This document shows, piece after piece, positions 57,322 through 64,000 of a stretch of DNA of 64,000 nucleotides. Each line of letters starts with the position of its first letter. Positions within the stretch are counted from its first letter, which is position 1. Origin of the DNA: Streptomyces sp. ACA25 (lineage in GTDB: Bacteria; Actinomycetota; Actinomycetes; Streptomycetales; Streptomycetaceae); NCBI RefSeq assembly GCF_028200735.1, contig NZ_JAQKPV010000009.1, positions 223,521 through 287,520 of the forward strand, in the 5' to 3' direction. A program made the position numbers and the translations under genes. The notes below the pieces were generated by a model that ran no database searches, was not told the DNA's origin, and saw only the letters and a program-made list of their open reading frames with translations.

Positions 57322-59418
57322 TTAGGCGTGACCGTCAGTAGTGCTGAGTGTTGCCGAGCCTGCGGCGGAATAGCGCAGCAGCAACCGGGCGGCGGCTCGG
57401 TGCCCCTCCGCCTCGGAGACCCGCCCCTGCCGTTCCGCGCCGTCAGCGAGCCGCAGCCGCAGGGCCCCCTGAAGCCGTTTGTCTCCGGCCTGCTCCGCCG
57501 CCCGGAGCGCTGCCCCGCAGGTCCGCAGGGACTCCTCGGGACGGCCGGCATACTCCTGCACCCGGGCCGCCTCGGCCAGCGCCCGGGCGTGCGCCCGGGC
57601 GTCCCCCAGCCTGCGGTGGGCGGCAGCCGCTGCCCGCCAAGCCACCAGCGCCTCCCCCCACTGCCCGTCGAAGGTCAGGACGGCTCCGATCCGGCCGTGC
57701 AGGCGGGCCTGAGCAGGGACGTCCCGCCGGGACTGGGTGAGAACCAGCGCGCGGCCGTACCAGTCCGCGGCCCGCTTCCAATCGCCGAGCTCCGCGTAGG
57801 TGCCCCCGATGGACTCCAACGCCCGGCCGACAGCCACCGGGTCCGCCTGTTCCCCTTCCGACCGTGCGGCGGCGAGCGCGGAGCGATACCGCTCCAGTGC
57901 GCCGGGGACCCGCCCGGTCCTGCTGTCCAGATCACCGAGATTGAGCAGGGCCGCAGCCCGTTCGCGGGGCAGCTTCTGCCGTTCCGCCACACCCAGGACC
58001 AGTTCGTGCAGCCGGTACAGCTCGGGGGCGGCGGCTTCCGGCCCGCGGTGTGCCACCAGGGCAGCGGTGAGTGCCGCGATCAGCCGCCGGGCGAGGGTGT
58101 CGAGTTCCCCGTCGGCCACCGCAAGCCGGGCGGCAGCCAGCAGAGCGGGCAGCCGGGACTCCAGCCATCCGGCGGCAGCCCCGCGGCCCTCGAACCGCAG
58201 GGAGCCGGGCAGCCCGGCCAGCCAGTTGCGGGCGGGAGAGCCCAGCGGCTCGGTCACCGCCCGGCACGACCGCAGTTGCCGGACCACCCGCTCCAGCATC
58301 CGGGCCCGGGCCAGCAACACCTCCGCCGGCCGCTCCCGGTCGTTCAGCAGCCTGCGCAGAAAGGGATCGAGACACCCGGGGACGAGATACTGCGGACCCC
58401 CGCAGATTTCCTCCCGCAGCACGCCGGCCGCCGGGCGGGCCGAGGAAACCGTCCGCAGCAGCCCCAGCCGTGCGAAGTCCCGCAAGAGGTCGCGGGCGGC
58501 AGCGACGGAGCAGCCCGCCAGGGCGGCGGCCGTCTGGGCATCGGCCCGGCCGGCCGGAGCGAGGGTGAGCAGCCGCAGCATACGGGCGGCCGGCAGCGGC
58601 AGGGCGGAGTGGGCGAGCCGGAAGGCCAGCGCGAGTGGCTCCTCGGCGCCTTCCATGCCGTCCGCCGGAGGATCGGCGAGCCGCTTGGCTGCGTCGGCGA
58701 CCGCTGCGTCGGGGTGCGCCGTCAGCCAGCCGCCCGCCAGCACCAGCGCCGCGGGCAGATGGGCGCAGGCAGCGGCCAGGCTCTCGGTCGCCCGGGGATC
58801 GACGGTGACCCGGACCGGGCCGGCGCCGCGGGCGAGCAGCCGGATCGCGGAAGGCTGGTCGAGGGAGCCGACTGTGCACGGACGGACGTCGGGGACTCCG
58901 GTGAGTGGCCCGCGGGCCACTGCCAGCACGAGACAGTCCCGGTTGTCCGGCACCAGTTCGACAAGTTGCTCGGGGGTACTGATGTCGTCGAGCAGCAGCA
59001 GGGCCCTGCGCTCCGCCAGAGCGGCGCGCAGGGCCTCGGTGAGCTCGTCGTCCGCGGCGCCGGCCGGTGCCACGGCACCCAGCGCGCCGAGCAGGTCACG
59101 GGCGGCTCGCTCCACGGGCACCGGAGCGCCACCAGGGTCGGTCAGCCGGGCCCGCAGCACCCCGTCCGGGTACTCCCCGGTGACGGTGCGCTGTCGGGCG
59201 AACTCCTCGGCGAGAGCGGTCCGCCCGGTGCCGGGCCGCCCGGCAACGAGCAGAACCCGGCTGCGGGCGGCCGGCCGGCCGGCCAGCGTGTCGAGCCCTG
59301 ACCGACCGATGTCGGCGCGGAGGGCCGCCAGTTCCCGGCGCCGGCCGAGAAACCCGGCCGCGTCCGGGGAGTCCAGCCCTTGCGCCGCACCACTGCTGTG
59401 CACCGCCTGTTCCGTCAC
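57322..59418 (-). CDS. STAND ATPase with TPR repeats (AfsR-like without SARP domain)
   Basis: A 698-residue protein. FLGRRRELAALRADI opens an NB-ARC-type ATPase. The Walker A is VAGRPGTGRTALAEEFA, with Arg where the conserved Lys is expected. Walker B is ALLLLDDIS, and a winged-helix region contains AALAGCSVAAARDLLRDFARLGLL. From about residue 480 TPR units follow (AALLNLGDLDSRTGRVPGAL; GRALESIGGTYAELGDWKRA; RIGAVLTFDGQWGEALVAWR). It lacks the SARP DNA-binding domain of AfsR, so it is probably a signalling scaffold. The GTG at 59418 has TACGCT ending 7 bases upstream, fitting a leaderless message. It is downstream of the NUDIX gene on the same strand. Confidence 0.85.
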   Translation of the reverse strand: MTEQAVHSSGAAQGLDSPDAAGFLGRRRELAALRADIGRSGLDTLAGRPAARSRVLLVAGRPGTGRTALAEEFARQRTVTGEYPDGVLRARLTDPGGAPVPVERAARDLLGALGAVAPAGAADDELTEALRAALAERRALLLLDDISTPEQLVELVPDNRDCLVLAVARGPLTGVPDVRPCTVGSLDQPSAIRLLARGAGPVRVTVDPRATESLAAACAHLPAALVLAGGWLTAHPDAAVADAAKRLADPPADGMEGAEEPLALAFRLAHSALPLPAARMLRLLTLAPAGRADAQTAAALAGCSVAAARDLLRDFARLGLLRTVSSARPAAGVLREEICGGPQYLVPGCLDPFLRRLLNDRERPAEVLLARARMLERVVRQLRSCRAVTEPLGSPARNWLAGLPGSLRFEGRGAAAGWLESRLPALLAAARLAVADGELDTLARRLIAALTAALVAHRGPEAAAPELYRLHELVLGVAERQKLPRERAAALLNLGDLDSRTGRVPGALERYRSALAAARSEGEQADPVAVGRALESIGGTYAELGDWKRAADWYGRALVLTQSRRDVPAQARLHGRIGAVLTFDGQWGEALVAWRAAAAAHRRLGDARAHARALAEAARVQEYAGRPEESLRTCGAALRAAEQAGDKRLQGALRLRLADGAERQGRVSEAEGHRAAARLLLRYSAAGSATLSTTDGHA

Positions 59419-59425
59419 AGGACCG

Positions 59426-59431
59426 AGCGTA
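59426..59431 (-). promoter_or_regulatory. -10 element of STAND gene
   Basis: On the minus strand TACGCT ends 7 bases before the GTG at 59418, without a Shine-Dalgarno. Confidence 0.5.
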
Positions 59432-59504
59432 TGCCAATCCGCTCACCTCACCATCCAGGACACGTCAAAACATGCCATAACGGGACATAGGGAACCGATC
59501 TCTC

Positions 59505-60137
59505 TCAGGACTCGAAAGGCCGTGCGGGCCAGGGCGCGTCTGCCGGGCGAAGGGCGCCGGGACCGTCCGCCGTGCGGGCGGCGTGCAACGCGAGCACTCC
59601 GACCACCAGACAGGTGTTCTGCAGCTCCCCGGCAAGTACCGCGCCGATCAATTCGTCGAGCGGAACCCAGGCGTGCTCCAGATCAGCCTCCTCCTCGGAG
59701 ACCTCGTACCGGTCGCCTTCCACCACCGAGAGCTCGCGGGCCAGAAACACGCGGACCGCCTCGTCGCATCCCCCCGGAGTGGTGAACACGTCCGTGAGGA
59801 CCCGCCAGTCCTCCGCCTGGATGTGCGCCTCCTCGTACAGTTCACGGCGCGCCGCGTGCAGCGGGTTCTCACCGGGAACGTCGAGCAGGCCCGCCGGGAT
59901 CTCCCAGAGCCGGTGGCGCACCGGATGCCGGTACTGCCGTATGACGGCGACCCGGTCGCGGTCATCGAGGGCGAGGACCGCGACGGAACCGGGGTGCACC
60001 TGGTAGTCCCGGCGGACAACAGCACCATCCGGCATCCGCACCTCGTCGGTGCGGACACTGGTCTTGTTGCCGGTGAACGGCGTGGCGGTGGCGGTCACCG
60101 GCCACGCGGCAGGGGTGTCGTGCAGCTCTGCCGGCAC
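59505..60137 (-). CDS. NUDIX hydrolase, ADP-ribose pyrophosphatase-like
   Basis: A 210-residue hydrolase. VIRQYRHPVRHRLWEIPAGL leads into the NUDIX box GLLDVPGENPLHAARRELYEE, which has the G-x5-E-x7-R-E-x2-E-E spacing. FTTPGGCDEAVRVFLAREL after the box is typical of ADP-ribose or ADP-sugar pyrophosphatases. It would hydrolyse ADP-ribose to AMP and ribose 5-phosphate. It starts 3 bases after the pyrG stop, so the two are co-translated; pyrG followed by a NUDIX gene is a common actinobacterial arrangement. The substrate is inferred from the family. Confidence 0.92.
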   Translation of the reverse strand: MPAELHDTPAAWPVTATATPFTGNKTSVRTDEVRMPDGAVVRRDYQVHPGSVAVLALDDRDRVAVIRQYRHPVRHRLWEIPAGLLDVPGENPLHAARRELYEEAHIQAEDWRVLTDVFTTPGGCDEAVRVFLARELSVVEGDRYEVSEEEADLEHAWVPLDELIGAVLAGELQNTCLVVGVLALHAARTADGPGALRPADAPWPARPFES

Positions 60138-60140
60138 GGC

Positions 60141-61799
60141 TCAGGCCTCCCGCTGCGCGCTCTGCCGCTCGACGGCCGCCTTGACCAGGCCGGCGAAGAG
60201 CGGGTGCGGACGAGTGGGACGGGAACGGAGCTCCGGATGTGCCTGGGTGGCTACCAGAAAGGGGTGAACCTCCCGCGGGTACTCGACGTACTCGACGAGC
60301 TTGTTGTCGGGAGAAGTACCGGAGAACACCAGGCCGGCCTTCTTCTCCAGCTCGGCACGGTAGGTGTTGTTCACCTCGTACCGGTGACGGTGCCGCTCCT
60401 CGACATAGGGCTCACCCCCGTAGAGCTCCCGTACCAGTGACCCCTCGGCGAGCTTCGCCGGATACAGGCCGAGCCGCATCGTTCCGCCCATGTCCCCCTC
60501 ACCGGCGACGATGTCCAGCTGCTCCTCCATGGTGGAGATCACCGGGCTCGCCGCACCCTGGTCGAATTCGGTGGAGTCCGCGCCGTCGATGGCTGCCAGG
60601 TTCCGGGCGGCCTCGATGACGATGCACTGCAGGCCCAGGCACAGACCCAGCAGGGGGATGCCGTTCTCCCGGGCGTAAGTGACGGCCGCGACCTTGCCGG
60701 TCACCCCGCGGTCGCCGAAGCCGCCGGGAACGCACACCGCGTCACAGTCCGCCAGCTGCTCCGCAGCCCCGGCCGCGGTGCGGCAGTCGTCGGAGGTGAC
60801 CCACTTGATACGGACCCGCGCCCTGTTGGCGAAGCCGCCGGCCCGGATCGCCTCCGTGACCGAGAGATAGGCGTCGGGCAGGTCGATGTACTTGCCGACG
60901 AGCGCGACCGTGACCTCGTGATCCGGCTGATGGACCCGGCGCAGCAGGTCGTTCCACTGCGTCCAGTCGACGTCCCGGAAAGGCAGGTCGAGGCGGCGCA
61001 CCACGTAGGCGTCCAGCCCTTCGCTGTGCAGCACTTTGGGGATGTCGTAGATCGACTTGGCGTCGATGGCTGCCACCACCGCGGCCTCGTCCACGTCGCA
61101 CATCAGGGAGACCTTGCGCTTGATCGAAACCGGCACCTCCCGGTCGGCACGCAGCACGATCGCGTCCGGCTGGATACCGATGTTGCGCAGAGCGGCCACC
61201 GAGTGCTGGGTGGGCTTGGTCTTCAGCTCCCCGGAGGGCCCGATGTACGGCAGCAGGGAGATGTGCACGACGAAGACGTTGTCCCGGCCGACCTCGTGCC
61301 GGACCTGGCGGACCGCCTCGAGGAAGGGCAGGGACTCGATGTCCCCCACCGTGCCGCCGACCTCCGTGATCACCACGTCGACGTCCTCGGCGGCCATCCG
61401 CCGGATACGGTGCTTGATCTCGTTGGTGATGTGCGGGATCACCTGGACGGTGTCACCGAGGTACTCACCCCGCCGTTCCTTGGCGATCACCGTGGAGTAG
61501 ACCTGGCCGGTGGTGACGTTCGCGCTGCCGTCGAGGTCGACATCGAGAAAGCGCTCGTAGTGACCGATGTCCAGGTCGGTCTCGGCGCCGTCGTTGGTGA
61601 CGAATACCTCGCCGTGCTGGAACGGGTTCATGGTGCCGGGGTCGACGTTCAGGTACGGGTCGAGCTTCTGCATGGTGACCCGCACCCCCCGCGCTTTGAG
61701 CAGGGCTCCCAGGCTGGATGCGGTGAGCCCCTTGCCGAGGGAGGAAGCGACGCCTCCGGTGACGAAGATGTGCTTGGTCGTGGAGTGATTGGGCGGCAT
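60141..61799 (-). CDS. pyrG: CTP synthase
   Basis: A 552-residue enzyme making CTP from UTP, ATP and glutamine. The synthase domain begins HIFVTGGVASSLGKGLTASS and includes YLNVDPGTMNPFQHGEVFV and ITEVGGTVGDIESLPFLEA. The class I glutaminase domain has the catalytic Cys in LLGLCLGLQCIVIEAARN and the His/Glu in VATQAHPELRSRPTRPHP. The ATG at 61799 is chosen over an in-frame TTG at 61805; neither has a clear ribosome site. TAACCT (61828-61833, minus strand) is a possible -10 box. Confidence 0.98.
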   Translation of the reverse strand: MPPNHSTTKHIFVTGGVASSLGKGLTASSLGALLKARGVRVTMQKLDPYLNVDPGTMNPFQHGEVFVTNDGAETDLDIGHYERFLDVDLDGSANVTTGQVYSTVIAKERRGEYLGDTVQVIPHITNEIKHRIRRMAAEDVDVVITEVGGTVGDIESLPFLEAVRQVRHEVGRDNVFVVHISLLPYIGPSGELKTKPTQHSVAALRNIGIQPDAIVLRADREVPVSIKRKVSLMCDVDEAAVVAAIDAKSIYDIPKVLHSEGLDAYVVRRLDLPFRDVDWTQWNDLLRRVHQPDHEVTVALVGKYIDLPDAYLSVTEAIRAGGFANRARVRIKWVTSDDCRTAAGAAEQLADCDAVCVPGGFGDRGVTGKVAAVTYARENGIPLLGLCLGLQCIVIEAARNLAAIDGADSTEFDQGAASPVISTMEEQLDIVAGEGDMGGTMRLGLYPAKLAEGSLVRELYGGEPYVEERHRHRYEVNNTYRAELEKKAGLVFSGTSPDNKLVEYVEYPREVHPFLVATQAHPELRSRPTRPHPLFAGLVKAAVERQSAQREA

Positions 61800-62164
61800 G
61801 GCCAAGAGGGGCGCTCCCGTGGTCGCGAGGTTATTTGCACACCGGCGCCCCGTTGATGGATGCTCGGGGTGCCGTCGCTGCGGTTCGGGGGTTTCCTGCC
61901 CTCCGGTCCACGGGCTACCAGGGTATCAGTGCTCCTGGAGCACGGTGCGGCCCGAGCGTCCGACGGAGCGGATCATCCCGTTCCGGTGGGAACCGGACAA
62001 CAGGCTCCCCCGTGCCGGTCCATCTTCGGCGACCGTCGCACGGATCAGCTCACTGCCGCGTATTCTGCTCGGACGCTCACGCGGGAGAGACGCGGCGGAG
62101 CATGCCATAGCACGACGTACGACCTGTCCTGCGGGGCAAGGGCACAGTTCAACTGGAGTTGCAG
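61800..62164. other. Divergent intergenic region pyrG / GH15
   Basis: 365 bases. On the minus strand TAACCT at 61828-61833 may be the pyrG -10 box. On the plus strand TATTCT at 62061-62066 may be that of the GH15 gene; neither has a good -35. No hairpin, repeat or supported frame was found. Confidence 0.4.
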
Positions 62165-63964
62165 GTGGCAGGGCGCATCGAGGACTACGCACTCATCGGG
62201 GACATGCAGACCGCCGCCCTCGTCGGCAGGGATGGCTCTGCGGACTGGCTGTGTCTACCCCGGTTCGACTCCCACGCCGTGTTCGCGGGCCTGCTGGGCA
62301 CCGAGGAACACGGCTTCTGGCGGATGGGACCCGCCCACGGCGAGGAGGAGCCGCCGCGCGCCACCCGGCGCCGGTACAAGGGCGACTCCCTGATCCTGGA
62401 ATCGGAATGGGACACCGAACGGGGCACGGTCCGGGTGACGGACTTCATGCCGCCCCGTGGGCATGACGCGCCGCAACTGGTGCGCATCGTCGAAGGCGTC
62501 CGCGGACGCGTGCCGATGCGGTCCGTGCTGCGGATGCGGTTCTCCTTCGGCTGGGTGGTGCCCTGGGTGCACCGGGTGGAGGACCGGACGGCAGCCGTCT
62601 CGGGACCCGACTCGGTGTGGCTGGACACCACCGCGGAGACCTACGGCGAGAATCTGACCACGTACTCGGACTTCACCGTGTCGCCGGGTGAACGGGTGGC
62701 CTTCACGATCAGCTGGCAGCCCTCACACAAGTCACCGCCACCGCGCCCCGAGCCGGAGGCCTCACTCGAGGCGACCGAAGAGTTCTGGCGGGAGTGGGTG
62801 GGGCACTGCACCTACCACGGCCCCTACCGGGAAGCGGTGATCCGGTCGCTGATCACGCTCAAGGGCCTGACCTATGGCCCCACGGGTGGGATCGTCGCCG
62901 CTCCCACCACCTCCCTGCCGGAGGAGATCGGCGGGTCCCGGAACTGGGACTACCGCTTCACCTGGCTGCGGGATGCCGCGATCACCCTCTCGTCGCTGCT
63001 GCGGACCGGGTACCGGGACGAGGCCAAGGCCTGGCGGGAGTGGCTGCTGCGGGCGGTGGCGGGCGATCCGCAGAACCTGCAGATCATGTACGGCATCGCG
63101 GGCGAGCGCGAACTGGGCGAGACCGAGCTGGACTGGCTCCCGGGCTATGAGGGATCCACTCCCGTGCGCATCGGCAACGGCGCCGCCGGCCAGCTCCAGC
63201 TGGACGTCTACGGCGAGGTCACCGAGGCGCTGCACCTGGCGCACATGACCGGAATCGCCCGCAACGACCACGCGAACCTGCTCCAGCTCAAGCTGATCGC
63301 CTACCTCGAGGATCACTGGGACGAGCCGGACGAGGGGATCTGGGAGGTCCGCGGTCCGCGCCGGCACTTCGTGCATTCCAAGGTGATGGCCTGGGTGGCC
63401 GTCGACCGGACGGTGAAGCTCATCGAGTCCGGTGAGGTGGACGGCCCGCTGGAGCGGTGGCGCGAGCTGCGGGACGAGATTCACCGCACGGTCTGCGAGC
63501 AGGGCTACGACAAGGAACGCAACACCTTCACCCAGTCCTACGGCTCAAAGGAGCTGGACGCGTCATTGCTGCTCATCCCGCAGATGGGATTCCTGCCGCC
63601 GGACGACAAGCGGGTGATCGGCACCATCGAGGCCATTCAGCGCGAGCTGTCCACGGAGGACGGTCTCATCCTCCGCTACCCGACGGCCGGCGAGGATGCG
63701 GGCGTCGACGGGCTCGAGGGTGACGAGGGGGCCTTCCTGGCCTGCTCCTTCTGGATGGCCGACGACCTGGCGATGATCGGCCGGGTCGAGGAGGCGCGGC
63801 AGCTCTTCGAGAAGCTTCTGGGGCTGCGGAACGACTTGGGTCTGCTCGCCGAGGAATGGGACTCCAAGCACCAGCGCCAGGTGGGCAACTTCCCGCAGGC
63901 CTTCAGCCACGTGCCGATGATCGACACCGCGCTGCGGCTGACCGCCTCCGGCGCCTACGGCTGA
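62165..63964 (+). CDS. Glycoside hydrolase family 15 protein, trehalase-like
   Basis: A 599-residue cytoplasmic enzyme; no signal peptide. The N-terminal beta-domain starts GRIEDYALIGDMQTAALVGR, and the (alpha/alpha)6 barrel contains EEIGGSRNWDYRFTWLRDAA, the substrate-binding signature, and LLAEEWDSKHQRQVGNFPQA, which carries the catalytic base Glu. The size and these motifs match the actinobacterial GH15 trehalases more than secreted glucoamylases. It would hydrolyse trehalose or a similar alpha-glucoside. GGAG lies 6 bases before the GTG at 62165; the TTG at 62159 would abut it. It is divergent from pyrG. Confidence 0.9.
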   Translation: MAGRIEDYALIGDMQTAALVGRDGSADWLCLPRFDSHAVFAGLLGTEEHGFWRMGPAHGEEEPPRATRRRYKGDSLILESEWDTERGTVRVTDFMPPRGHDAPQLVRIVEGVRGRVPMRSVLRMRFSFGWVVPWVHRVEDRTAAVSGPDSVWLDTTAETYGENLTTYSDFTVSPGERVAFTISWQPSHKSPPPRPEPEASLEATEEFWREWVGHCTYHGPYREAVIRSLITLKGLTYGPTGGIVAAPTTSLPEEIGGSRNWDYRFTWLRDAAITLSSLLRTGYRDEAKAWREWLLRAVAGDPQNLQIMYGIAGERELGETELDWLPGYEGSTPVRIGNGAAGQLQLDVYGEVTEALHLAHMTGIARNDHANLLQLKLIAYLEDHWDEPDEGIWEVRGPRRHFVHSKVMAWVAVDRTVKLIESGEVDGPLERWRELRDEIHRTVCEQGYDKERNTFTQSYGSKELDASLLLIPQMGFLPPDDKRVIGTIEAIQRELSTEDGLILRYPTAGEDAGVDGLEGDEGAFLACSFWMADDLAMIGRVEEARQLFEKLLGLRNDLGLLAEEWDSKHQRQVGNFPQAFSHVPMIDTALRLTASGAYG

Positions 63965-64000
63965 GCGCACGCCGCCCGGGTCGGGGGCCTCGCCCCACCG

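Noticed and set aside
57283..59301. 672-codon plus-strand frame opposite the STAND gene
   Set aside because: Reverse shadow of a protein with clear ATPase and TPR motifs.

Overview
The window looks like a piece of a Streptomyces (or very close actinomycete) chromosome. It is GC-rich throughout, with strong GC bias at third codon positions, many GTG starts, and long stem-loop terminators without U-tails. Typical Streptomyces genes are present: SepF, ParA-ScpA-ScpB, an error-prone DnaE2, a streptogrisin-like protease, an NsdA-like TPR regulator, and leaderless promoters whose TAnnnT box ends 6-7 bases before the start codon. From memory, the order hmgA ... dnaE2 ... sepF ... der-plsC-cmk ... 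scpB-scpA-parA-ald ... pyrG resembles the conserved core of Streptomyces genomes. I saw no tRNA, rRNA, CRISPR array, insertion sequence or phage genes.

Layout. 1-13731: lipid and aldehyde catabolism under several TetR regulators. It holds an ACAD10-like kinase with its acyl-CoA dehydrogenase, a quinone reductase, an SDR-TetR pair facing a MaoC hydratase, two coupled band-7 membrane proteins, a second TetR gene, a second acyl-CoA dehydrogenase facing a third TetR gene, and an aldehyde dehydrogenase-alcohol dehydrogenase operon. The third TetR gene and the aldehyde dehydrogenase share a near-identical palindromic operator. 14089-19925: a TPR regulator, then a four-gene unit (beta-helix membrane protein, cupredoxin-like lipoprotein, polytopic membrane protein, TetR). 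Its first three genes are joined by GTGA overlaps. This is my best candidate for an undescribed system. 20116-27015: hmgA with a GntR regulator, small conserved proteins, a formylglycine-generating-enzyme-like protein with a Cx4C site, a YtrA-type GntR regulator, a cell-wall-anchored LPMO, and an APH(6)-type kinase.

27097-31541: a translesion synthesis pair, dnaE2 plus a Y-family-like protein lacking the fingers and first catalytic aspartate, behind a good LexA box. 31883-36444: urease operon ureA-B-C-F-G-D without ureE. 36607-46905: HAD hydrolase, asd, serine protease, sepF, glutaryl-CoA dehydrogenase, a 14-TM exporter, PAP2 phosphatase, I78-type inhibitor and two conserved hypotheticals. 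46919-57140 (all minus strand): ald, then parA, an RHH-like protein, scpA, scpB, rluB, tyrA, cmk, plsC and der, most of them closely packed or overlapping. 57322-63964: a STAND/TPR ATPase, pyrG with a NUDIX hydrolase, and a GH15 trehalase-like enzyme that runs to the end of the window.

How the parts work together. The left third processes acyl-CoAs and aldehydes through locally controlled units. The middle combines DNA damage tolerance, nitrogen release from urea and extracellular enzymes. The right third is housekeeping: chromosome organisation, nucleotide supply (cmk, pyrG), ribosome assembly and rRNA modification, amino-acid synthesis and trehalose use. Start codons were re-chosen from Shine-Dalgarno or leaderless-promoter evidence, so many differ from the longest open frame. 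All functional statements rest on motif recognition by eye; no database search was run.
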